Assembly: GCF_018274385.1 (NCBI RefSeq)
Contig: NZ_JAAFYZ010000011.1
Span: forward strand, 1-64,000
DNA from: Catenulispora pinistramenti
GTDB taxonomy: Bacteria > Actinomycetota > Actinomycetes > Streptomycetales > Catenulisporaceae
Reading direction: 5' to 3'
DNA length: 64,000 nt
Part shown: positions 23,801-32,990 of the stretch, one piece after another
How positions within the stretch are numbered: the first letter of the stretch is position 1
Layout: each line of letters opens with the position of its first letter
Notes under the pieces: model-generated
Told to the model about the DNA's origin: nothing
Seen by the model: only the letters and a program-made list of their open reading frames with translations
Databases searched by the model: none
Made by a program: the position numbers and the translations under genes

Positions 23801-25720
23801 ATGAGGAGCAGCGTGGGCAGGGCGATCGGAAGCAGGTACGAGCTCGACGACGAGATCGGCCGCGGAGCCTTCGGCGCGGTCTGGCGCGGCCGGGTCCGGG
23901 CCACCGGCGAGGCCGTCGCCATCAAGGTGCTCCTTGAGGAGTTCGCAGCCGACGCCGACGTGGTGACCCGGTTCCTGCGCGAGCGCGCGGCCCTGGTCGG
24001 CCTGAACCACCGCTCCCTGGTGCGGCTGCGCGACCTGGTGGTCGAGGGCGACATCCTGGCGCTGGTGATGCAGCTGGTCGAGGGCCCGGACCTGAAGAAG
24101 TACCTGGCCGGGCGCGGCCGTCTGGAGCCGGACGAGGCCGGGCTGCTGGTCGCCGAGGTCGCCGAGGGCATGGCCGTGGCGCACTCGGCCGGCATCGTGC
24201 ACCGCGACATCAAGCCCGCCAACGTGCTGCTGGAGCAGGCCGACGGCGGGCTGCGGCCGCTGCTGACCGACTTCGGCATCGCCCGGATCGCCGACGCCCC
24301 CTCGGTGACCCGCACCCACCAGGTCGTCGGCACGCCGTACTACCTGGCGCCGGAGGTGGTGGCCGGGAAGAAGGCCACGCCGGCCGCCGACGTGTACGCC
24401 GCCGGCGTGATGCTCTACGAGCTGATCACCGGCCACCCGGTCTTCCGCGGCCCGGACGCGGTCAGCGTCTTCCGCCAGCACATGAACACCGTGCCGGAGC
24501 GGCCCGCGGAGATCCCGCAGCGGCTGTGGCCGGTCATCGCCGCGGCCCTGGTCAAGGAGCCGGAGGCGCGGCCCTCGGCGACCGTGCTGGCCGCCCAGCT
24601 GCGGGCCGCCATCGGCCGAACCCCGGAGGGCGCCGACGGCGAGCCCACCTACCACCTGCCGGTGGAGGAGCGGTACGGCACGCTGCGCCTGCCCCCGATG
24701 GCCGGAGGCGTCGCCGCGGCCGCCGGCGGCGACGTCTCGATGCCCGGCCAGGGCCCGGCCTCGGCCGGCGCCCCGACCACCGCCCTGCCCGCGGTGTCCC
24801 CGGCAGCCGCCGCGGCCGCCGCCAAAGCGGCCTCCGCCGCGGCGTCCGCCATCGAGCCGACCATCCCCGTGGTCCGGCCCGCGTCGGCCGCCTCCGGCCC
24901 GCTCCCGCAGCGCCAGGCCCGGGTCGACGGCAAGATCGCCGGCTGGGACGCGCCCTCGGAGCCGGACGCCATCGGCGCCGGTGTGTCCCGCCGCCCCGCC
25001 GAGCCCGGCAAGGTCCCCGGCTGGGACGCCCCGTCGGACCCGGACGCGATCGGCGCCGGCGTCTCCCGGCGTGCGGGCGGCCCGCCCCCGCCGATGCCGC
25101 CGCAGATGCAGCGCCAGTTGGAGCAGCTCCACAAGGAGCACCAGCCCGACTCGGCCGCGGCCGCCCACCAGCAGCGCCTCGCCTCCTACCCGCCGCAGCC
25201 GCAGTTCGCCCCGCAGGGCTACCAGCAGCCCGGTCCCCAGGGCTACCAGCACCCGGCGCCGGGGCAGCCGTACCAGGCGCAGCAACCGAGCTACCAGCCC
25301 ACGCAGTTCCAGGGCAGCGCCGCCGCCCCGCCGCGACCGGTCGCGCAGGCGCCCAGGCAGGCCCCGGCCGCCCCGCCGCGCCAGCAGCCCCCGCCGCGTG
25401 AGCGGGAACGGGAGCGCGAACGCGAGCGCGAACAGCCCCGTCCGGCGGCGCAGAAGACGGTCGTCAAGCGGCGCCGCGGCCTGCCGATGGGCTGCTTGAT
25501 CAAGCTGGCGATCCTGGCCCTCATCGGCTTCGGCATCTACACCGGCGTGAACTGGGCGATGGCCAAGATCAACGGCATCCATCACGACCTGAACAACTGG
25601 GTCTCGCGCGAATGGCACCAGATCGCGCAGAAGATCGACCTGGAGAAGAAGAAGGTTCCGCAGATCCCGGGTCCCTCCGACCTGCCCTCCTCCTTCCCGG
25701 GCTCGGACAAGACCGGATGA
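23801..25720 (+). CDS. Membrane serine/threonine protein kinase, PkaA-like
   Basis: 639 residues. The kinase domain spans about 13-275, with GRGAFGAV (21-27), catalytic Lys 42, HRDIKPANV, DFG and APEVV, i.e. all catalytic residues. A long Pro/Ala/Gln-rich juxtamembrane region follows. It holds two near-identical copies of a roughly 24-residue repeat (GWDAPSxPDAIGAGVSRR) and an Arg-Glu run near 535-545. One membrane segment lies near 570-590, then a short outer tail. The order kinase, kinase, prfB, ftsEX, smpB matches the S. coelicolor pkaA-pkaB locus as I remember it. GTG 23813 with GAGGAG upstream is an alternative start. The divergent FHA protein is a plausible substrate or reader. Confidence 0.88.
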   Translation: MRSSVGRAIGSRYELDDEIGRGAFGAVWRGRVRATGEAVAIKVLLEEFAADADVVTRFLRERAALVGLNHRSLVRLRDLVVEGDILALVMQLVEGPDLKKYLAGRGRLEPDEAGLLVAEVAEGMAVAHSAGIVHRDIKPANVLLEQADGGLRPLLTDFGIARIADAPSVTRTHQVVGTPYYLAPEVVAGKKATPAADVYAAGVMLYELITGHPVFRGPDAVSVFRQHMNTVPERPAEIPQRLWPVIAAALVKEPEARPSATVLAAQLRAAIGRTPEGADGEPTYHLPVEERYGTLRLPPMAGGVAAAAGGDVSMPGQGPASAGAPTTALPAVSPAAAAAAAKAASAAASAIEPTIPVVRPASAASGPLPQRQARVDGKIAGWDAPSEPDAIGAGVSRRPAEPGKVPGWDAPSDPDAIGAGVSRRAGGPPPPMPPQMQRQLEQLHKEHQPDSAAAAHQQRLASYPPQPQFAPQGYQQPGPQGYQHPAPGQPYQAQQPSYQPTQFQGSAAAPPRPVAQAPRQAPAAPPRQQPPPREREREREREREQPRPAAQKTVVKRRRGLPMGCLIKLAILALIGFGIYTGVNWAMAKINGIHHDLNNWVSREWHQIAQKIDLEKKKVPQIPGPSDLPSSFPGSDKTG

Positions 25721-25914
25721 CGACCCCTGTGACGACCCCGTGACGACGACGGAACCGAAGACGACTATCGATCACCCGCTGGCCGCCTGAGTCGACCACC
25801 TGACGACCGCTACGGCGAGCCCGCTTGCCCGAAAGGCGTGCGGCGCGGGAAAGTTTCGTGTCCCCCGTTTCCCCCGCGGCGGACACAGCCAGCGGACAGG
25901 AGCGAGAAGACCTC

Positions 25915-28074
25915 GTGGCGCGGAAGATCGGCAGCAGATACACCATCACCACGGTGCTGGGCCGCGGAACCTGCGGCACCGTGTGGGAGGGCGAGGGCCC
26001 GGACGGCCCGGTCGCCGTCAAGCTGCTGCGTGAGGACCTGGCCGCCGACCAGACCCTGATCGCGCGCTTCGTGCAGGAGCGGACCGTCCTGACCTCGCTC
26101 CAGCACCCGAACGTGGTCGGGGTGCGCGACCTGGTGGTCGACGGCACCGACCTGGCCCTGGTGATGGACCTGATCCGGGGCTCGGACCTGCGCCACCTGC
26201 TGGACGACGAGCGCGCGCTGCGCCCGCAGACCGCCGTGTTGATAGTGGCCGGCGTCGCCGAGGGCCTGGCCGCCGCGCACGCCCAGGGCATCATCCACCG
26301 GGACGTGAAGCCGGAGAACATCCTGCTGGACCGGGGCAGCGGCTCCCTGGTCCCGCGGCTGGCCGACTTCGGGATCGCGCGCCTGGTCGACGGCCCGCGC
26401 CGGACCCGCGCCACCCGGATCATCGGCACCCCGGACTACCTGGCCCCCGAGGTCATCGAGGGCCTGCAGCCGGGCCCGGCGGTGGACATGTACGCGCTGG
26501 GCACCGTGCTGTTCGAACTGCTGGCCGGCTGGACCCCGTTCGGCGGCGGCCACCCCGGCGCGGTACTGCGCCGGCACGTCACCGACAAGATCCCGCCGCT
26601 GCCCGGCGTCCCCGGCCCGCTGGCCGCGCTGGTCGCCTCCTGCCTGGCCAAGGGCCCGGCGGCCCGGCTGACCGCCTCGGAGTTCGCCGCCCGGCTGCGC
26701 GAGCTGGCCCCGATGCTGGCGGACCTGCCGGCCCTGGACGTCCCGGACCCGCGCGAGGGCGGCTGGGACGTGCGGTCCTCGGCGCGCGCCAGCCTGCACG
26801 GCGGCCGCAACCCGACCATCGACCCGATCCCGATGCGGCACAGCGGCATCGTCCCGCTGGTGCACAACGCGGAGGTCAAGGACGAGGACGAGGACACCCA
26901 CCTGAACCTGATGCGGCCGATCCGCGAGCGGGACGAGGGCGAGGTGCGGCGGCGCTCCGGGACGGGTTCGTACGACGGCTCCGCGCTGCGGTCCGAGCGC
27001 GCGGACCGCGCCGAAGGTTCGTCGGGCGGCGCCAAGCGACCGCGCTGGATCGCCGCCACCGCGGCCGCGTTGTTGGTCGGGGGAGCGGCGGCCGCGATCG
27101 CCATGGGCATGTCCGGGGGCGACGACTCGGGCAAGGACAATAAGGCGCACTCGCAGGGGCCCGCAGGAGCGGCCACTAATGTGTCCACCCCTCCCGAAAC
27201 CACCACACGGTCCACCGCGGTGGGGCTGAGCTTCCAGCCGGCGCGCGACTTGCCGCAGCTTCCCGTCTCTATTCAGGGCGGGCCGCGAACGGCTGTCTTT
27301 AAGGACTCCTCGGGGACGACGACCCTGTTCGTCTTCGTCACCGGTACCGACGGCACGGTCTGGTACCTGCCCGGCGAGACCAGCCACTCCTGGTTGCCGC
27401 TGCGCGGTCTGAAGGCTGGAGCGGAGCCCGCTGTAGTAGCCACTAGCGCGGGGCATCTGGAGCTGTTCGCTATAAGGGAGAGCGACGGAGTCGTCCACCA
27501 GCGCAGCTATGCGGACGGCGGCTGGTCGTCGAAGTGGGTGCCGGTCGGGACGGCGAAGCTGCACGGTGCCCCGGGCGCGCTGGCCAATCCGGACGGCTCC
27601 GTGGTGGTCGCCGGAGTCGATGGCGGTAGAACGCTGATGACTTCTACAGGGACTCCTAGCGGCTCCTCCGGTGCCTACTCCTGGAGCGATTGGCAGGCGG
27701 TTCCGGGCACCGGCAACCTCGCCTCCGGCGTCGCGTTGGCCCCGACCTCGGCGCCGTCGGGGTACACCGCGTACGTACCGCGGGCTTCCGACGGGGGCGT
27801 CATGGCGATCGCCTATACGAACAAGCTGTGGGGGACACCTGTTCAGACCCCGCTGTCGGGTCTCCCTACAGCGGCCACGACCGGTGACGGTGCGTCATAT
27901 ATCTTCGTGCGCTCCGGCGGCGGCGCTGTCAAGGCGATGAACGCCAACGGGCAGGCCGGTACCGGGGACCTGCAGTCGGTACTGCCTCCGGGCGCCACCC
28001 AGACCCCCGACGGCCGGGTCGCAGTGGTCACGGCGGCGTCTCCCACGAAGCTGCGGGTGTCCTACTCCGGCTAG
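25915..28074 (+). CDS. Serine/threonine protein kinase with propeller-like sensor, PkaB-like
   Basis: 719 residues from GTG 25915, which gives the N-terminus VARKIGSRYT known from streptomycete relatives; GTG 25858 is also in frame. The kinase domain (about 5-265) has GRGTCGTV, an intact catalytic Lys, HRDVKPENILL, DFG and APEVI. A single membrane segment lies near 377-400, then a Thr-rich linker. The outer part (about 440-719) has repeating units of about 48 residues such as LFAIRESDGVVHQRSY and WSDWQAVPG. These resemble the PLL/fucose-lectin type of beta-propeller, so it may sense glycans. It lies immediately upstream of prfB. Its outer domain uses rarer codons (ATA, AGG, TCT) than the kinase part. 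Confidence 0.85.
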   Translation: MARKIGSRYTITTVLGRGTCGTVWEGEGPDGPVAVKLLREDLAADQTLIARFVQERTVLTSLQHPNVVGVRDLVVDGTDLALVMDLIRGSDLRHLLDDERALRPQTAVLIVAGVAEGLAAAHAQGIIHRDVKPENILLDRGSGSLVPRLADFGIARLVDGPRRTRATRIIGTPDYLAPEVIEGLQPGPAVDMYALGTVLFELLAGWTPFGGGHPGAVLRRHVTDKIPPLPGVPGPLAALVASCLAKGPAARLTASEFAARLRELAPMLADLPALDVPDPREGGWDVRSSARASLHGGRNPTIDPIPMRHSGIVPLVHNAEVKDEDEDTHLNLMRPIRERDEGEVRRRSGTGSYDGSALRSERADRAEGSSGGAKRPRWIAATAAALLVGGAAAAIAMGMSGGDDSGKDNKAHSQGPAGAATNVSTPPETTTRSTAVGLSFQPARDLPQLPVSIQGGPRTAVFKDSSGTTTLFVFVTGTDGTVWYLPGETSHSWLPLRGLKAGAEPAVVATSAGHLELFAIRESDGVVHQRSYADGGWSSKWVPVGTAKLHGAPGALANPDGSVVVAGVDGGRTLMTSTGTPSGSSGAYSWSDWQAVPGTGNLASGVALAPTSAPSGYTAYVPRASDGGVMAIAYTNKLWGTPVQTPLSGLPTAATTGDGASYIFVRSGGGAVKAMNANGQAGTGDLQSVLPPGATQTPDGRVAVVTAASPTKLRVSYSG

Positions 28075-28083
28075 GCTTGCCAC

Positions 28084-29190
28084 GTGGCTACAGATCCTTC
28101 CGAAGAGCTCAAGAACCTCCGCACGACCATGGCCTCCATCGAGGCCGTGCTCGACCTCGACAAGCTGCGCACGCAGATCGCGGATCTGGAGGAGCAGGCC
28201 TCGGCCCCGGACCTGTGGAACGACCAGACCAAGGCGCAGGCGGTGACCTCGAAGCTGTCGGGCCTGCAGTCCGAGTTGAACCGGTTCTCCACCCTGAACC
28301 GGCGGCTGGAGGACGTCGAGGTGCTCTTCGAACTCGGCCAGGCCGAGGGCGACGCCGACACGTTGGCCGAGGTGCAGGGCGAGCTCATCGACGTCTCCAA
28401 GGCGGTCGGCGAGCTGGAGGTGCGCACCCTGTTGTCCGGCGAGTACGACGCCCGCGAGGCGCTGGTGTCGCTGCGCGCCGAGGCCGGCGGCGTGGACGCC
28501 GCGGACTTCGCCGAGATGCTGCTGCGCATGTACACGCGCTGGGCCGAGCGGCACGGTTACCCGACCGAGGTCTACGACACGTCGTACGCCGAAGAGGCCG
28601 GCATCAAGTCCGCGACCTTCACCGTCAAGGCCCCCTACGCCTACGGCACGCTCTCGGTGGAGCAGGGGACGCACCGTCTGGTGCGGATCTCGCCGTTCGA
28701 CAACCAGGGCCGGCGGCAGACCTCGTTCGCCGCCGTCGAGGTGGTGCCGGTGATCGAGCAGACCGACCACGTCGACATCCCCGAGGACGAGCTGCGCGTC
28801 GACGTCTACCGCTCCTCGGGCCCCGGCGGCCAGGGCGTCAACACCACCGACTCCGCGGTGCGCATCACGCACCTGCCGACCGGGATCGTGGTGTCCTGCC
28901 AGAACGAGCGCTCGCAGATCCAGAACCGGGCCTCGGCGATGGCCGTGCTCCAGGCCAAGCTGCTCCAGCGGCGGCGCGAGGAGGATCAGGCGAGGATGGA
29001 CGCTCTGAAGGACGACTCCTCGGGGTCGTGGGGCAACCAGATGCGCAGCTACGTCCTGCACCCGTACCAGCTGGTCAAGGACCTGCGTACGAACCACGAG
29101 ACCGGCAACACCACCGCCGTGCTGGACGGGGACATCGATGAGTTCATCGAGGCCGGGATCCGGTGGCGCAAGCAGCGAGAGAACGAATAA
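28084..29190 (+). CDS. prfB: Peptide chain release factor 2
   Basis: 368 residues in one continuous frame. RF2 marks include [13 protein letters not shown] (the SPF stop-codon recognition tripeptide for UGA/UAA) and the GPGGQGVN segment carrying the catalytic GGQ that triggers peptidyl-tRNA hydrolysis. There is no programmed +1 frameshift site, in line with actinobacterial prfB genes. It starts at GTG 28084, 9 bp after the kinase stop, without a clear ribosome-binding site, so it may depend on coupling to the upstream gene. A near-perfect terminator follows 10 bp after the stop. Confidence 0.97.
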   Translation: MATDPSEELKNLRTTMASIEAVLDLDKLRTQIADLEEQASAPDLWNDQTKAQAVTSKLSGLQSELNRFSTLNRRLEDVEVLFELGQAEGDADTLAEVQGELIDVSKAVGELEVRTLLSGEYDAREALVSLRAEAGGVDAADFAEMLLRMYTRWAERHGYPTEVYDTSYAEEAGIKSATFTVKAPYAYGTLSVEQGTHRLVRISPFDNQGRRQTSFAAVEVVPVIEQTDHVDIPEDELRVDVYRSSGPGGQGVNTTDSAVRITHLPTGIVVSCQNERSQIQNRASAMAVLQAKLLQRRREEDQARMDALKDDSSGSWGNQMRSYVLHPYQLVKDLRTNHETGNTTAVLDGDIDEFIEAGIRWRKQRENE

Positions 29191-29199
29191 AACGGACAG

Positions 29200-29239
29200 A
29201 AGCCGCTATATAGAGCACTTCGCTCTATATAGCGGCTTT
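29200..29239. terminator. Bidirectional terminator between prfB and a zinc-ribbon gene
   Basis: AAGCCGCTATATAGAGC and its exact complement form a 17-bp stem with a 5-base loop, followed by TTTCTCGTTCTTT. The AT-rich core stands out from the surrounding DNA. It can also serve the convergent minus-strand small gene. Confidence 0.9.
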
Positions 29240-29284
29240 CTCGTTCTTTACTACGCTAATGGGCACCACTTATAGCGATGATCC

Positions 29285-29470
29285 TTAATGGATCGTCGTG
29301 GTGAGAAAAGCCACAGCGATGAGCAAGGTCAACAGGACTACGGTCACCGTCGACAGGGACAGGCCCCCGGTCTGGCGGTGCATTTGCGCCCTCTGGCCAC
29401 GGCAGACGCTGCACCTGCCCTCGGACACCGGTCCCGCGCAGTTCGCGCAAACTAGGTGCTCACAGCACAT
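29285..29470 (-). CDS. Small zinc-ribbon membrane protein
   Basis: 61 residues. The N-terminus has a cysteine array (CC, then CANC, then CSVC within the first 23 residues) fitting a zinc ribbon. A basic stretch and one membrane helix (about 37-58) follow. The gene has an excellent ribosome-binding site, GGAGGTGA, 6 bp before ATG 29470. A short gene of this type between prfB and ftsE on the opposite strand is known to me from other actinomycetes, so it is probably a genuine conserved gene. Function unknown. Confidence 0.75.
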   Translation of the reverse strand: MCCEHLVCANCAGPVSEGRCSVCRGQRAQMHRQTGGLSLSTVTVVLLTLLIAVAFLTTTIH

Positions 29471-29658
29471 GCCGCCTCACCTCCTGTGTTCCGTACCCGC
29501 TGACAGCCGGTGCGGATTGTGCTTCCCGGCCGAAGGGGCCATGAACCCCTACTTCCGGCGTGTACTGTCATCTCTACTGTGACACTACGACCGAGCGTAC
29601 GCATAAGTGCCCGCCTGGGCTCGCTGAGGGCTGCGCTTGTCGCGGAGGCGATGCCGGC

Positions 29659-30348
29659 ATGATCAGATTCGACAAGGTCACCAAGACCTACCCCACCCAG
29701 AACCGTCCTGCGCTGCAGAATATTTCGCTGGAGATCGAGCGCGGCGAGTTTGTTTTCGTCATCGGTTCCTCGGGGTCCGGCAAGTCGACCTTCATGCGTC
29801 TGATCCTGCGCGAGGAGCGGCCCAGCGCCGGCCGGGTGCACGTGGCCGGCAAAGACCTCGCCAAGCTGTCCAACTGGAAGATCCCGCAGCTGCGCCGCCA
29901 GATCGGCACGGTGTTCCAGGACTTCCGCCTGCTGCCGAACAAGACGGTCGAGCAGAACGTGGCCTTCGCCCTGGAGGTCATCGGCAAGTCCCGGCCCACC
30001 ATCGGCAAGGCCGTGCCGGAGGTGCTGGACCTGGTGGGCCTGGGCGGCAAGGGCGGCCGGTTCCCCAACGAGCTCTCCGGCGGCGAGCAGCAGCGCGTGG
30101 CGATCGCCCGGGCGTTCGTGAACCGTCCGATGGTCCTGATCGCCGACGAGCCCACCGGAAACCTGGACCCGGAGACCTCGGTCGGCATCATGAAGCTGCT
30201 GGACCGGATCAACCGCGCCGGCACCACGGTGGTGATGGTGACCCACGACCAGGCCATCGTGAACCAGATGCGCAAGCGGGTGCTGGAACTGGACAGCGGC
30301 AACCTGGTGCGTGACCAGTCGCGCGGCGTGTACGGATACGTCCGCTAG
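29659..30348 (+). CDS. ftsE: Cell division ATP-binding protein FtsE
   Basis: 229 residues. ABC ATPase motifs: Walker [10 protein letters not shown] (about 36-44), Q-loop near [13 protein letters not shown], signature [14 protein letters not shown], Walker [13 protein letters not shown] and the switch His in VMVTHD. It pairs with FtsX to control septal peptidoglycan hydrolases. ATG 29659 was chosen because residues [12 protein letters not shown] are the normal FtsE start and GGAGG lies 10 bp upstream; the frame is open further back but codes for nothing typical. The ftsX start follows 57 bp downstream. Confidence 0.96.
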   Translation: MIRFDKVTKTYPTQNRPALQNISLEIERGEFVFVIGSSGSGKSTFMRLILREERPSAGRVHVAGKDLAKLSNWKIPQLRRQIGTVFQDFRLLPNKTVEQNVAFALEVIGKSRPTIGKAVPEVLDLVGLGGKGGRFPNELSGGEQQRVAIARAFVNRPMVLIADEPTGNLDPETSVGIMKLLDRINRAGTTVVMVTHDQAIVNQMRKRVLELDSGNLVRDQSRGVYGYVR

Positions 30349-30405
30349 AGCGCCCACGACCCCGCAGCACTAGAAGCAGAACTCACGTAGGAGTCCCGAC
30401 CCACT

Positions 30406-31338
30406 ATGCGCGCACAATTCGTCCTGTCCGAGATCTTCATCGGCCTACGCCGCAACCTCACGATGACCGTCGCGGTCGTCGTCTCCGCGGCGGTGGCCCT
30501 CGGCATGCTCGGCGTCGCGCTGCTGATGCTGTTCCAGACCAGCCACATGAAGGACTACTGGTACAACAAGGTCGAGGTCTCGGTGTTCATGTGCACCAAG
30601 GACGACGCGACCCTGCACCCGGCCACCTGCGCCAACGGGCAGGCCTCGCAGAACCAGATGAACAGTCTGCAGTCCGACCTGACCGCCAACCCGCTGGTCC
30701 AGCAGGTCTTCCCGGAGAGCCAGGCGGACGCGTACGCGCGTTACCAGCAGCAGTCCGCGGGCAGCACCAGCGGCACCTCGATGGCCCAGTACGTGACCCC
30801 GGACCAGATCCCGGCCTCGCTGCGGGTGAAGCTGAAGAACCCCAGCACCGAGAACATCGACGCGATGATCAGCTCCTACCAGGGGCAGCAGGGCGTGGAG
30901 ACGGTGTCGGACCAGCGGACCATCCTGCAGCCGCTGTTCAAGCTGTTCAACGGCCTCACCGTCTCGGCGACCACGGTCGCGGTGGTGATGGTCGGGCTGG
31001 CGCTGATGCTGATCGTGAACACGGTGCGGCTGTCGGCATTCAGCAGGCGCCGCGAGACGGGCATCATGCGCCTGGTCGGAGCGTCGAACTTCTACATCCG
31101 ATTGCCATTCCTCATGGAAGGCGCGGTAGCCGGCCTCGGCGGCGTCGCGGTGGCGACCCTGGGCGTGGCCAGCTTCAAGTTCTTCCTGATCGACCGGGTC
31201 CTGGCCCCGAACTTCACCTTCACCAGCTTCATCGGCTGGGACAAGGTCTTGGTGACGGTCCTGATCCTGATCCCGGTGGGCCTGCTGATGGCGGTCGGCG
31301 CGAGCGCCCTGTCGCTGCGGAAATACCTGAAGGTCTAG
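30406..31338 (+). CDS. ftsX: Cell division membrane protein FtsX
   Basis: 310 residues with one N-terminal membrane helix (about 22-44), a large outer loop (about 50-180), and three C-terminal helices (about 185-210, 232-255, 278-300). The motif SAFSRRRETGIMRLVGASNFYIRLPFLMEG between helices 2 and 3 is the coupling region for FtsE. The outer domain would contact a cell-wall hydrolase partner. It carries a Cys pair (CTKD...TCANG) near residues 64-77, as in other actinobacterial FtsX. It is followed 18 bp later by smpB. Confidence 0.95.
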   Translation: MRAQFVLSEIFIGLRRNLTMTVAVVVSAAVALGMLGVALLMLFQTSHMKDYWYNKVEVSVFMCTKDDATLHPATCANGQASQNQMNSLQSDLTANPLVQQVFPESQADAYARYQQQSAGSTSGTSMAQYVTPDQIPASLRVKLKNPSTENIDAMISSYQGQQGVETVSDQRTILQPLFKLFNGLTVSATTVAVVMVGLALMLIVNTVRLSAFSRRRETGIMRLVGASNFYIRLPFLMEGAVAGLGGVAVATLGVASFKFFLIDRVLAPNFTFTSFIGWDKVLVTVLILIPVGLLMAVGASALSLRKYLKV

Positions 31339-31356
31339 CACCGTTCTTCGGGGATA

Positions 31357-31851
31357 ATGAACCCCATGCCGAAGGAACAAGGCCAGAAGGTCATCGCCCG
31401 CAACAAGAAGGCGCGCCACGAGTACGAGATCGAGGCCACCTACGAAGCGGGCATCTCCCTGACCGGCACCGAGGTCAAGTCCCTGCGCGCAGGCCGCGCG
31501 AGCCTGGTCGACGGCTACGCGGTCATCAAAGACGCCGAGGTGTGGCTGCAAGGCGTGCACATCGCGGAGTACGCGGAGGGCACGTGGACCAACCACTCCC
31601 CCCGCCGCAACCGCAAGCTCCTGCTGCACCGAGCCGAGATCAACAAGCTCATCGGCAAGACCAAGGAGACGGGCCTGACCCTGATCCCGCTGGAGCTGTA
31701 CTTCAAAGACGGCAAGGTCAAGGTCGAGATCGGCCTGGCGCGAGGCAAGAAGACCTACGACAAGCGCCAGACCCTCATGGAGCGCCAGAACAAGCGCGAG
31801 GCCGAGCGCGCGATGGCCGCCGCCTTCAAGCGGAACAACCGCCGCCGCTAG
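31357..31851 (+). CDS. smpB: SsrA-binding protein SmpB
   Basis: 164 residues. Family marks: [35 protein letters not shown] and the tail [25 protein letters not shown], which inserts in the ribosome during trans-translation. ATG 31357 is given; ATG 31366 is 9 bp further and matches the usual family start MPKE/MAKE closely. It is followed about 200 bp later by its partner RNA ssrA, so the full trans-translation module is here. The 31852-32050 gap holds the ssrA promoter region. A TTGACA lies at 31984, but I see no convincing -10 partner. Confidence 0.95.
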   Translation: MNPMPKEQGQKVIARNKKARHEYEIEATYEAGISLTGTEVKSLRAGRASLVDGYAVIKDAEVWLQGVHIAEYAEGTWTNHSPRRNRKLLLHRAEINKLIGKTKETGLTLIPLELYFKDGKVKVEIGLARGKKTYDKRQTLMERQNKREAERAMAAAFKRNNRRR

Positions 31852-32050
31852 ACCCTGACCAGCGGCTTCGCAATCAGACAGGCCCACTCCCCGCCACCAG
31901 TTCGCCCACGGCGAACCCGCTGGAGTCTGCCCCGCCGAACCGCTACCCTTGGATCACGGCCCCGGGAAACCGAAGCCGACAGGTTGACAACAGAACAGAG
32001 ACGACCAAGCGTCAGAAAACCAAACGTTTCCGACCAGAGTCGTCCAACAA

Positions 32051-32432
32051 GGGGCCGAACGGTTTCGACATTGGACGTTTTGGCAGGGGAAGCGGGCCGA
32101 GGAAGCAGCGATGATCTCGTTAACCACACGCTGCAAAAAAAATAACTGCCAACAAGACGCAGCTGAAGTCGCAGACCGCTTACGGTCTCGCCGCCTGACA
32201 ATAATCAGGTTATGACTTCTGTCGACCCGGGAGCGCCTCCGGCCCGGTAAGACATCATTAGGAGGATCCACCGCCAGGCACGGCCACAGGGCCAGGCGGG
32301 ACATCAATGTGGCTGGGCCTGTCAGCAGCGTGCCTGTGAGACTGCCGGGGCCAAGAAAAGCGAACACAGGCTGCGCCCGGAGAAGCCCTGACAAGTCGCC
32401 GATGGACGCGGGTTCAATTCCCGCCGGCTCCA
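32051..32432 (+). ncRNA. ssrA: tmRNA (transfer-messenger RNA)
   Basis: The 5' end GGGGCCG pairs with CGGCTCC at 32425-32431 as acceptor stem. GGTTTCGAC near the 5' end and GGTTCAATTCCCGCC near the 3' end are the conserved D-like and T-arm sequences. The tag reading frame is GCC at 32149 to TGA at 32197-32199, encoding ANKTQLKSQTAYGLAA, with the degradation signal LAA. The bases after the discriminator A are CTT, so CCA is not encoded and must be added. It lies directly downstream of smpB. Minus-strand open frames across it are artefacts. Confidence 0.95.
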
Positions 32433-32456
32433 CTTTGTACTAGTTTGTGATGTTAT

Positions 32457-32492
32457 GGCGGCACCATCGTTTGCGATGGTGCCGCCGTTATC
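32457..32492 (+). terminator. ssrA terminator
   Basis: GGCGGCACCATCG, loop TTTG, and its exact complement make a 13-bp stem, followed by GTTATC. It starts 25 bp after the mature tmRNA end. Confidence 0.85.
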
Positions 32493-32627
32493 TTTCTCGG
32501 ACGGCGCTAGGCGTACGAGCCTCAGGCAGACCGCTGCCGCCTCTGATAGCGGGCTGGCAGGGTGCGGCTGTAGGGGCTGGAGTGCCAAAACTCGGTTGGC
32601 CTTGCTGGGCCGAGCAACGTATTGGGT

Positions 32628-32990
32628 ATGAACCCGACGACAGCGAACACCGCAGCCAGGTTCACGCGGCCTGGCAGGTCCTGCGCGGTCGCCGACGATC
32701 TAGAGCAGCTGAAGGGCCCCACAGACGGCGAGATTCAACTGCCGAACCGCCTGGATTGGGGTCCGCCGCGCAGATACCGTCTGCGTGTCGATACAGACGT
32801 TCACCTCTACTACGAGCGGGTTCTTCGCGAAGCCGCCTCCTCGGTCGACCTGAAGGCGTACCTCAACGGCAGCGTGCTTCGGTGACTATGGCGTTCCCTG
32901 GTTCTTCCACCCCGCTTGCGCGACAGCTGGGAGTCGCGTTTCCCGACGCTTCGGGAGTCGACCCCTGCGGACACGGAACGGCGGCAGTAG
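32628..32990 (+). pseudogene. AbiEi-position partner gene split by in-frame TGA
   Basis: ATG 32628 opens a frame ending at TGA 32883-32885 after 85 codons, with IQLPNRLDWGPPRRYRL and LYYERVLREAASSVDLKAYLNGSVLR. The same frame continues with LWRSLVLPPRLRDSWESRFPTLRE to TAG 32988. That continuation fits the family I recall from streptomycetes (LNG..L..LWP.LVLP..R..WE.RFP.L), so the TGA looks like a nonsense mutation. This small protein family lies upstream of AbiEii-type nucleotidyltransferases and is the likely antitoxin or partner. The adjoining toxin gene is also broken. Confidence 0.6.

Noticed and set aside
25745-25914. Longer N-terminus for the second kinase from 25825
   Set aside because: The added residues have no family similarity; GTG 25915 gives the conserved ARKIGSRYT start.
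31984-32012. TTGACA as the ssrA -35 box
   Set aside because: No acceptable -10 hexamer at 16-19 bp, so I did not list it as a promoter.
31954-32588. Minus-strand open frames across the tmRNA, e.g. one beginning MEPAGIEPASIG
   Set aside because: They are translations of the structured tmRNA gene and its terminator; the RNA features fully explain the sequence.
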